Assembly (NCBI GenBank): GCA_017619795.1
Contig: JAFZRP010000030.1
Location: forward strand, 1-33,808
Reading direction: 5' to 3'
Length of the DNA: 33,808 bases
DNA from: Treponema sp.
GTDB lineage: Bacteria; Spirochaetota; Spirochaetia; Treponematales; Treponemataceae
Shown: positions 17,665 to 23,774 of the stretch, piece by piece
Numbering within the stretch: position 1 is the first letter of the stretch
Layout of the letters: each line of letters opens with the position of its first letter
Notes under the pieces: model-generated
Databases searched by the model: none
Told to the model about the DNA's origin: nothing
What the model saw: only the letters and a program-made list of their open reading frames with translations
Program-made: the position numbers and the translations under genes

Positions 17665-18531
17665 ATGAATATAGATATGCTGATTGACGGAATCCTCGAT
17701 TCTTACGACCGCTACGGACTTATAAACAGGAATCATGCAGAAAACTTTCCAAACAGACAGAATGTAGTTTCTATTCTTTCGGATATCCAGTCGGTAATTT
17801 TCCCGGGCTTCAGAACCGCAGAAGATATTGATTCTGTTAATATCAGATATATAATCGGACAGAAGGTAAACAATATAATTGCAAACCTTACCCGCGAGAT
17901 CCAGAAGGCCTTAATCTATACAAAATCACAAACCTGCAATGACAAAGAAGTTATAAACATTGCAGACTCTCATTGCTTTAAGCTTGCAGAAAAAACAGCC
18001 GTTGCCCTTATAGAAGAAATACCGGAAATCCGCCGAAAGATTCAGCTCGATACAAATGCGGCCTTCAGCGGCGATCCGGCAGCAAAAAGCAACGAAGAAG
18101 TTGTTCTTTCCTATCCTGGCTTAGAGGCAATTCTTGTATACCGCATTGCACATTTCCTCTATGAAAACGGAGTTCCTGTAATTCCAAGAATTATGACCGA
18201 ACACGTTCACGGAAAAACAGGAATTGATATTCATCCTGGTGCAACAATCGGTGAATCTTTCTTTATAGATCACGGAACCGGTGTTGTTATAGGAGAAACC
18301 TGTATAATAGGAAAGAACGTAAAGATCTATCAGGGAGTAACACTCGGAGCTCTCAGCGTTAAAAAGAATCTTATGGATAAAAAACGTCATCCTACAATTG
18401 AAGATGATGTTACAATATATGCAAACGCAACAATCCTCGGTGGAAATACAGTAATCGGTAAAGGATGTACAATCGGTGGTAATACCTGGGTCACAAAGTC
18501 GGTGCCTGCAGGAACAGTGGTTACAATTTAG
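17665..18531 (+). CDS. cysE: Serine O-acetyltransferase
   Basis: This enzyme makes O-acetylserine from serine and acetyl-CoA, the first step of cysteine synthesis. The 288-residue product has an alpha-helical N-terminal region (1-150) and a left-handed beta-helix of hexapeptide repeats (about 180-280). His203 (IDHGTG) and His242 (RHPTI) match the catalytic histidines of CysE. The start is supported by GAGG five bases before the ATG. A dyad ATGATA/TATCAT at 17626-17645 is a possible operator. The protein ends abruptly at TVVTI, where relatives usually have a further C-terminal tail, and a repeat block begins over the stop codon. Confidence 0.92.
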   Translation: MNIDMLIDGILDSYDRYGLINRNHAENFPNRQNVVSILSDIQSVIFPGFRTAEDIDSVNIRYIIGQKVNNIIANLTREIQKALIYTKSQTCNDKEVINIADSHCFKLAEKTAVALIEEIPEIRRKIQLDTNAAFSGDPAAKSNEEVVLSYPGLEAILVYRIAHFLYENGVPVIPRIMTEHVHGKTGIDIHPGATIGESFFIDHGTGVVIGETCIIGKNVKIYQGVTLGALSVKKNLMDKKRHPTIEDDVTIYANATILGGNTVIGKGCTIGGNTWVTKSVPAGTVVTI

Positions 18532-18569
18532 GGGATAGGGAATAGGTGTTAGGTTTTAGGGGATAGGGA
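18527..18569. repeat. Direct repeat overlapping the cysE stop
   Basis: TTTAGGGGATAGGGA occurs at 18527-18541 and again at 18555-18569, joined by related TAGG-rich sequence. The first copy contains the cysE stop codon. The G-rich strand contrasts with the AT-rich surroundings. Confidence 0.8.
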
Positions 18570-18580
18570 GTTAGTGGATA

Positions 18581-18677
18581 AGTGGGGGAAGGCTCCCCCT
18601 GCGCTCCAGCCTCCTCACTCCGTTGCGGTGGCTTCCGCTACCCCCTCGCCTAAGGGGATAATCCCCTTAAAATCCCC
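18581..18677. repeat. GC-rich repeat-like block between cysE and sRNA candidate
   Basis: A block of clearly higher GC than its neighbours contains a hairpin GGGGGA/TCCCCC (18584-18599) and a near-perfect palindrome TAAGGGGAT/ATCCCCTTA (18651-18669). It follows directly on the TAGGG repeat. It gives an open frame from 18574 that resembles no protein. It looks like a dispersed non-coding element. Copy number in the genome cannot be told from this window. Confidence 0.5.
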
Positions 18678-18695
18678 AGTAAACATTTTGGGGTT

Positions 18696-18790
18696 AAAAA
18701 AACAGGATTCCCAAACAGTAACACTAAAAGGGAATCCTGCCGTCCAACTATGTGGACATCGGAGAGAGTTTATCAGCTTATTTACAAGCT
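18696..18790 (-). ncRNA. Candidate small RNA divergent from radA
   Basis: A complete minus-strand transcription unit is visible without a gene. The promoter is at 18797-18825. About 95 nt follow, with a small AGCTT/AAGCT hairpin and a GTCC/GGAC hairpin. The unit ends in an intrinsic terminator: a perfect 10-bp stem (18703-18712 with 18730-18739) followed by seven U residues (18696-18702). The terminator has its T-run only on the minus strand, so it cannot serve cysE. No reading frame with a ribosome-binding site was seen. It does not look like tmRNA, RNase P, 6S or SRP RNA. Target and role are unknown. Confidence 0.6.
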
Positions 18791-18796
18791 AACTAT

Positions 18797-18825
18797 AAAT
18801 TAACACACACCAGAAGAAATGTCAA
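18797..18825 (-). promoter_or_regulatory. Predicted promoter of the small RNA candidate
   Basis: On the minus strand TTGACA (18820-18825) lies 17 bp from TAATTT (18797-18802). The -35 box is consensus and the -10 moderate. It is back-to-back with the radA promoter: the two -35 boxes are 8 bp apart. Confidence 0.6.
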
Positions 18826-18833
18826 TATCTTTT

Positions 18834-18862
18834 TTGACATTTTATTAAATAATTGTTATTTT
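18834..18862 (+). promoter_or_regulatory. Predicted promoter of radA
   Basis: TTGACA (18834-18839) and TATTTT (18857-18862) are 17 bp apart on the plus strand, placing the transcription start about 15-20 nt before the radA ATG. Confidence 0.65.
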
Positions 18863-18885
18863 TTTTATAAGAGGTTCAGCAAGAA

Positions 18886-20244
18886 ATGGCAAAGAAAAAC
18901 GGTTCAACAATATTTAAGTGTTCAGCATGCGGCTACTCACAGCCACGTTGGCTTGGAAGATGTCCGGAATGCGGCGAATGGAACTCCTTTGAAGAAATAA
19001 TAATAGATACAAACAGAATTACACCTGCTGGCCGCGGAAATGCCGAAGCAGAAAAAGCAAAGCCTGTTGAGCTTTCAACTATAAAAGCACAGGAAAATAT
19101 AAGACTATCCACCGGTATTCCAGAGTTTGATCGTGTTTTAGGTGGTGGTGCTGTAAAGCGTTCTGCAATCCTTTTAGGCGGTGAACCTGGAATTGGAAAA
19201 TCAACGCTTCTTTTGCAAACCGCTTCCTGCGCCTCTAAAAATCTTTCCGAAAATCAGAAAATCCTTTATGTAAGCGGCGAAGAGTCCTCCGGTCAGATAA
19301 AGGATCGTGCCGACAGACTTGAAACTGACTGCTCAAAAATCCAGCTGCTCTGCACTTCCCGCCTGGAAGACACTCTCGATGCGCTTGATGCCCTTAATCC
19401 TGTAATTGTAATAATTGATTCTATTCAAACAATATATTCTGCATCTGCCGGGCTTATTCCAGGAACCGTAAACCAGCTTAAATATTGTGCAAACGAGTTT
19501 ATCTCCTGGGTAAAAGAGCGGGATGCCATCCTAATAATGACAGCCCATGTTACCAAGGAAGGAACTATTGCCGGTCCAAAATCGCTGGAGCATATGGTAG
19601 ATACAGTTATTTCCTTTGAACGAAATAATGACGATATCCGCTTTCTGCATGCCCAGAAAAACAGATTCGGCTCAGTTGACGAAATAGGCATTTTTTCAAT
19701 GACAGAAAAAGGTCTTATTACAGTTACCGATCCTTCATCACTATTTTTAACAAAGCGCAATACGGAACAACCGGCTGGAGTTGCATGTACTCCTGTTTTT
19801 GAAGGTAGCCGTGTATTTTTAGTAGAGATTCAAGCCCTTACTGTACCGGCAAAGGCTTCTGTCTCACGTGTGTACAGCGAAAAAATTGATTCCGGACGGG
19901 TTGCAAGAGTTGCCGCTGTTCTTGAAAAAAGATGCGGCTTACGCTTTTCCGATCAGGATATTTATGTAAATGTTGCGGGTGGCATAAAGCTTTCCGAAAG
20001 CTCCATTGATGCAGCACTTGCCGCAGCTCTTTATTCAGCACGAACAGATTTACCGCTCGAAAGTCACATTGCAATATTTGGAGAACTTAGTCTTGCAGGC
20101 GAAATCCGCCCCGTAATGAAAAGTAAACAGAGAATAAAAACTGCCGAAAGCCTTGGCTTTAATAGAGTTTTCTCTCCAGATGATGAGGCAGCACAAAAAA
20201 TTACTTCGATTAAGGCATTAGTAAAAGAGATCTTCAAAAAATAG
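18886..20244 (+). CDS. radA: DNA repair protein RadA
   Basis: RadA (Sms) is a RecA-related DNA helicase that extends D-loops and processes recombination intermediates. The 452-residue product has an N-terminal zinc finger (Cys12, 15, 26, 29), a Walker A motif GEPGIGKST (99-107), the RadA-specific KNRFG motif, and a C-terminal Lon-protease-like domain. The ATG was chosen because it gives the exact family N-terminus; an AAGAGG lies 11 nt upstream, a slightly long spacing. A divergent small RNA candidate shares its promoter region, and a short hairpin follows the gene. Confidence 0.97.
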   Translation: MAKKNGSTIFKCSACGYSQPRWLGRCPECGEWNSFEEIIIDTNRITPAGRGNAEAEKAKPVELSTIKAQENIRLSTGIPEFDRVLGGGAVKRSAILLGGEPGIGKSTLLLQTASCASKNLSENQKILYVSGEESSGQIKDRADRLETDCSKIQLLCTSRLEDTLDALDALNPVIVIIDSIQTIYSASAGLIPGTVNQLKYCANEFISWVKERDAILIMTAHVTKEGTIAGPKSLEHMVDTVISFERNNDDIRFLHAQKNRFGSVDEIGIFSMTEKGLITVTDPSSLFLTKRNTEQPAGVACTPVFEGSRVFLVEIQALTVPAKASVSRVYSEKIDSGRVARVAAVLEKRCGLRFSDQDIYVNVAGGIKLSESSIDAALAAALYSARTDLPLESHIAIFGELSLAGEIRPVMKSKQRIKTAESLGFNRVFSPDDEAAQKITSIKALVKEIFKK

Positions 20245-20248
20245 TGAT

Positions 20249-20267
20249 AGTTTTGCTTCGCGAAACT
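20249..20267 (+). terminator. Hairpin after radA
   Basis: AGTTTTGC and GCGAAACT pair over eight positions (one U-G on the plus strand) around a TTC loop, 4 nt after the radA stop and before a weak T-rich tail. It lies between convergent genes. Its sequence resembles the perfect hairpin at 21441-21465. Confidence 0.5.
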
Positions 20268-20268
20268 T

Positions 20269-21345
20269 CTATTTCGAAAGTTTTATTATCGCTGAACCAT
20301 CCGGCCACGCGTCGCCAATATCATACCAGATACAAAGACAGAACTGAGAAACAACATCTTTTGTAAGTACAAAAGAAACGTTTCCTACAAAAGGCGTATC
20401 CGGCTTTACTGAACTGATTATAATATAATCATCAAAATCATCCCAATCTACATTTATAAGCTCACGCCAGCCTCCTGCCGCAGGAGAACAGTCTACAGGT
20501 CGAGCATAAATACGACGTATTCTTTTATTTGTAACAGCCGACCAGGTAACATTTATAATATCACCCTTTCTTGGAAGATAACCTCCAAAAGCGTGAGTTA
20601 CATCAACTACAGCCTGATAGTTATCTACCATAGTCATATCTTCAACACCGTTTACAATAGGATATCGTGTAGCAATTTCAATAAACGGCATGCATTTTTC
20701 CAGTTGAACATTCAAAGTCTGACGCTCAAGCTCTTCTTCGGCAAGCACTTCGTCATTTGTATTTGTGGTCAAAAACTCTTCTTCTTCACAGTATTCAAAG
20801 GTAAAAGTTGCGCTCTTTCCTATCTTAAGGAAATCTCCCATTCCATAACTATTTCCATCGTAAGCAAAAACAATACTTAAACCACCAATAGAATCAGAAG
20901 AAAGTGAAAAAGCAAGATTCAAATCATAAGATGTACCTTGAGGAATATCCATTACACGGTTAATACCGCTTAAAACAGTACCGTAATTTCCCAGATAACT
21001 GTCGTCTTCCAGATAAACGGTAAGGCAAGGAATCCTTGTGTCGGACTTTAATTTCCCCCTGATTATTATTTTATCGTCTGCGCGAGGCTTATCTTTTTTA
21101 AGATAGTTCCACATATCAATTCTGCCTTCATAGCAGTAATAGTATTCATTAAAGGATAATGACAGTGTTCTTGCCCCGTCGTAAGGGTTCAAAATATATT
21201 CTCGGGGATGTCCGTTCTTTTTAGTTTTTTCTGCAGGTTCAGCAGCTTTTCCGGTAGAAGCACAGCTTGTGAAAAAAGCCATAAGCAGAATCGAAAAAAG
21301 TCCAGATAAAAAAAGTACATTATTAAAGTTTTTACACTTTCTCAT
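20269..21345 (-). CDS. Lipoprotein with two copies of a beta-rich module
   Basis: The 358-residue product begins with a basic N-terminus, a hydrophobic segment and FTSC with Cys28, a spirochaete-type lipobox. It should be a lipoprotein at the inner or outer membrane. The mature part holds two related segments (about 87-163 and 257-344). Their shared pattern is a KKDKP or PRKGD start, a VDxSxAAxxW region and a (L)CxWYDIGD-like end. It is a paralogue of the gene at 21519-22562, sharing HPRxY near the N-terminus and FIEIATxxPxxNGxxDM in the middle. GGAGG precedes the start by 10 nt. I do not recognise a named family; function is unknown. Confidence 0.85.
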   Translation of the reverse strand: MRKCKNFNNVLFLSGLFSILLMAFFTSCASTGKAAEPAEKTKKNGHPREYILNPYDGARTLSLSFNEYYYCYEGRIDMWNYLKKDKPRADDKIIIRGKLKSDTRIPCLTVYLEDDSYLGNYGTVLSGINRVMDIPQGTSYDLNLAFSLSSDSIGGLSIVFAYDGNSYGMGDFLKIGKSATFTFEYCEEEEFLTTNTNDEVLAEEELERQTLNVQLEKCMPFIEIATRYPIVNGVEDMTMVDNYQAVVDVTHAFGGYLPRKGDIINVTWSAVTNKRIRRIYARPVDCSPAAGGWRELINVDWDDFDDYIIISSVKPDTPFVGNVSFVLTKDVVSQFCLCIWYDIGDAWPDGSAIIKLSK

Positions 21346-21399
21346 GGATTAATTGCCTCCACACACTCTCTTCCATATATTCTACCACAAAAAGGGCAT

Positions 21400-21426
21400 A
21401 AAAAAAAGCCCCGAAATAATCGGGGC
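21400..21426 (-). terminator. Intrinsic terminator upstream of the 20269-21345 gene
   Basis: GCCCCGA and TCGGGGC pair perfectly around a five-base loop and are followed by eight U residues on the minus strand. It separates the two tandem lipoprotein genes, so the downstream gene probably has its own promoter in the 50 nt that follow (a TAGAAT is present, but without a clear -35). Confidence 0.9.
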
Positions 21427-21440
21427 CTTTGTTCAGATGT

Positions 21441-21465
21441 GCAGTTTTGCTTTACGCAAAACTGC
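21441..21465. repeat. Perfect 10-bp palindrome
   Basis: GCAGTTTTGC (21441-21450) and GCAAAACTGC (21456-21465) pair perfectly around a five-base loop. The core resembles the hairpin after radA at 20249-20267, which suggests a small dispersed palindromic element. Confidence 0.6.
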
Positions 21466-21470
21466 AAGGC

Positions 21471-21508
21471 AAAAGCGGAATCAGTTGACTAAAACCAACC
21501 CGCTTTTT
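21471..21508 (-). terminator. Hairpin after the 21519-22562 gene
   Basis: AAAAGCGG and CCGCTTTT pair, with an inner GTTG/CAAC stem, about 10 nt after the stop codon. The U residues are partly inside the stem, so termination here may be incomplete; the terminator at 21400-21426 would be the backup. Confidence 0.5.
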
Positions 21509-21518
21509 CTTTCGCCAA

Positions 21519-22562
21519 TTACTGAGCTACGTCGTCAATAGCAGCTTTCTTGAAGATTGAAGGTGCATTTGGAGCACTTCCAACATCATACCACATACAG
21601 AGAGAAACCTGAGCAATAGGAGCTTCCTGGATTGGGAATGTAATTTCTACGTGGAATGGTTCACCAGCTTTAACGTCTCTAGCAATAACATAGTTCTCTT
21701 CGAGCTTGTCGTTAAAATCTGGACAGAGCTCTTTCCACCAGTTAGCAGCAGAAGAATTGTCTACGAGACGAGCATAGATAACATCTACGTCAGAATCAGA
21801 AACAGCTGTCCAAGTAATAGTTACTGTATCGCCTACGATTGGAAGATCATCTTTGAAAGCAGGTGTGATTTCAGAAACGTTCTGGTAGTTAGAGATAACA
21901 GACATATCCTGAGCACCGTTGATCCATGGGTGGTTTGTAGCGATCTCAAGGAATGCAGCGTATTTGTCGAGAGCTACTACTACGTTAGGATTGTGTGGAG
22001 TTGCTGGAACTTCTTTGTTTGTATCTGTAGATTCACAGATTCTTTCCAAAGTAAGCTTACAAGGTCCACCAGTCTTTACAGCCTGGCTTTCGTTATCATA
22101 CTGCATACAGAGAGAGAAGTCAGAACCCATCTTAGCAGCCAAAACAAATGAGATTTCGCACTCAAATGGTTCACCAGCTTTTACGTCCTGTGCAAATACA
22201 CGAGCGTCTTCATTACCATCATCAAGACCAGTCCAAGAAGGAGATGTAGAACATGGATATACCAAAAGAAGTGGTAAATCTACATCAGAAACAGCTTTCA
22301 TCTTGAAAGTAACTGTATCACCTGGCTGTGGCTTGTCTTTCTTAACCAAGCTTGTGAAATAAGGTACTACCTGATAGTTAGGACCATAAGTGTTGAATGT
22401 AAGATTAAGAACATCTGAACCACCATCGATAACATCGAATGTGTAAGTTCTTGGATGTACAGATACAGGACCTGCATCTTTCTTTCCGCCGCCAGACGCA
22501 CAGCCTGTCAGAACGAGAGCCAATGTCATAAGCATTGTTGCAACGCATAAAATTTTCTTCAT
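21519..22562 (-). CDS. Lipoprotein with a clearly duplicated beta-rich module
   Basis: The 347-residue product starts with a signal ending in LTGC (Cys21), a canonical lipobox. It consists of two repeats, at about 77-156 and 239-327. Shared marks are GDTVT, AVSD, DVKAGEPF (126-133 and 296-303) and SLCM (150-153 and 320-323), with YD just after. The second copy carries LVDNSSAANWWKEL. The repeated hydrophobic alternation suggests a beta-sandwich. The gene is a paralogue of 20269-21345, and its second module is related to the C-terminus of 22792-23694. A GGAGG lies 6 nt before the ATG. Surface exposure and function are unproven. Confidence 0.88.
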   Translation of the reverse strand: MKKILCVATMLMTLALVLTGCASGGGKKDAGPVSVHPRTYTFDVIDGGSDVLNLTFNTYGPNYQVVPYFTSLVKKDKPQPGDTVTFKMKAVSDVDLPLLLVYPCSTSPSWTGLDDGNEDARVFAQDVKAGEPFECEISFVLAAKMGSDFSLCMQYDNESQAVKTGGPCKLTLERICESTDTNKEVPATPHNPNVVVALDKYAAFLEIATNHPWINGAQDMSVISNYQNVSEITPAFKDDLPIVGDTVTITWTAVSDSDVDVIYARLVDNSSAANWWKELCPDFNDKLEENYVIARDVKAGEPFHVEITFPIQEAPIAQVSLCMWYDVGSAPNAPSIFKKAAIDDVAQ

Positions 22563-22608
22563 TTAATTCCTCCAAATATTTTTAGAAATATTTTTTTGTT
22601 GTTTTTTA

Positions 22609-22636
22609 ATTATAAACCACTTTTTTGTATTTTCAA
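22609..22636 (-). promoter_or_regulatory. Predicted promoter of the 21519-22562 lipoprotein gene
   Basis: TTGAAA (22631-22636) and TATAAT (22609-22614) are 16 bp apart on the minus strand. The -35 overlaps the first copy of the 13-bp repeat TCAATATCAAAAT. Confidence 0.6.
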
Positions 22637-22756
22637 TATCAAAATGCATTTTATTTAAAAAATAAGGGGATTTTGCCTAATTAATCTGTTAAAAAACAAG
22701 ATTTTATAGAAAACATATTGTTATTGTGTTATATTAAACAAAATCAATATCAAAAT
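22633..22756. repeat. Repeated 13-bp sequence in the divergent lipoprotein promoter region
   Basis: TCAATATCAAAAT occurs at 22633-22645 and 22744-22756, in the same orientation. The second copy is part of an inverted repeat AAATCAA/TTGATTT just ahead of the 22792 gene. The positions suit a shared regulator, but the region is very AT-rich and chance is possible. Confidence 0.45.
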
Positions 22757-22791
22757 TGATTTAAAAAATGTTTTTTTAGGAGAATAAAAAA

Positions 22792-23694
22792 ATGAAAACA
22801 AAAAAAGTACTTTTAGGCTTGGCTCTTACGGCTGTAATTCTTGGAGTTTGTTCCTGTAAGAATAATACAGAGGTTGTTTTACCTGAGGTTACAAAAGTAA
22901 TCGGAATTGAGAACGGTGCCACTGATGTTGACCCTACACAGGTTTCAGTTATTGACGTACGCTTTAGCAAGGCAATGGACAGAAACTACTCTACCTTCTG
23001 GCGCTTTGATGACACAGCCGATGAAATATATTATGCCGGCTGGGTAAATGATTATACCTATAGATTTGAAGTTTTCTTGACTTATGATACAAGTTATTCT
23101 TTTTCTTTCTGTGAAGAAGGCCCTGATGTAAATAAAGAAGAGCTTTATCTTCGTGATACAGAAGGCAATTACTTAAAGAGATACTCTATTCAATTCTCAA
23201 CAATAAAGTCTCCAACAACACATCCTCATAATTATGTATTGAAATTATCAGAAGATCTTAAGGAAGAATATGCTGTAAAACTTCAGGATAACAGTGAATA
23301 TAACCCAAATACACAGCAAGCTGTAGTAAATCTAAAATATTACCTGAATCACGACAAAGTTAAGAAAGGTGATACTGTAGAGATTCCTTATAAAATTAAA
23401 TCAAACTATGATCTTCACAACATAAAGGTAAATCTTGTGGATACAAGTTCTGCAGCAAATTACTGGAAGCTTCTTACTAGTACTACAACACATGACGTAA
23501 TTCTTGCAGATGAATTGAAGGCTTCTACTCCAGATCAGGATTACTACAAAGAAGGTACTTTAAAATTCACAATTGACGATGACATGATTATCCGATTCGG
23601 ACTTCAGATTTATGCAGATTATGGTGAAAATTTTGACAACAAAGATCTCGTAAATATAATTTATGTTCCAATCCCTGCAAATACTGCACAATAA
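22792..23694 (+). CDS. Lipoprotein: Ig-like domain plus the shared beta-rich module
   Basis: The 300-residue product has a signal ending in VCSC (Cys22), so it should be lipidated. Residues about 33-137 contain GATDVDPTQVSVIDVRFSKAMD, the pattern of bacterial Ig-like (Big_5) domains. After HPHNY, the C-terminal part (about 189-278) matches the module of the two neighbouring lipoproteins: KKGDTVEI, then NLVDTSSAANYWKLL and a GLQIYADYG ending. It is divergent from the 21519 gene and ends before a strong shared terminator. AGGAG precedes the ATG. A role in surface binding is possible but not shown. Confidence 0.85.
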   Translation: MKTKKVLLGLALTAVILGVCSCKNNTEVVLPEVTKVIGIENGATDVDPTQVSVIDVRFSKAMDRNYSTFWRFDDTADEIYYAGWVNDYTYRFEVFLTYDTSYSFSFCEEGPDVNKEELYLRDTEGNYLKRYSIQFSTIKSPTTHPHNYVLKLSEDLKEEYAVKLQDNSEYNPNTQQAVVNLKYYLNHDKVKKGDTVEIPYKIKSNYDLHNIKVNLVDTSSAANYWKLLTSTTTHDVILADELKASTPDQDYYKEGTLKFTIDDDMIIRFGLQIYADYGENFDNKDLVNIIYVPIPANTAQ

Positions 23695-23717
23695 TTAAAA
23701 AACGTTTTTATAGACGC

Positions 23718-23772
23718 AAAAAAAGGTGATTGACAAGTTGAAATACACTTCAAAGTTCAATCACCTTTTTTT
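23718..23772. terminator. Bidirectional terminator between convergent genes
   Basis: AAAAAAAGGTGATTGA (23718-23733) is complementary to 23757-23772, with an inner TTGAA/TTCAA stem. The A and T runs give U-tracts in both directions, so it can end both the 22792 gene and the 23775 gene. Confidence 0.9.
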
Positions 23773-23774
23773 AT

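Noticed and set aside
18527..18569. CRISPR-like direct repeats
   Set aside because: Only two copies, with TAGG-rich sequence between them that is related to the repeat; no cas genes nearby.
18574..18792. Open frame of 72 codons on the plus strand after cysE
   Set aside because: It lies in the GC-rich repeat block, is proline-rich without domain character, has no ribosome-binding site and runs through the sRNA terminator.
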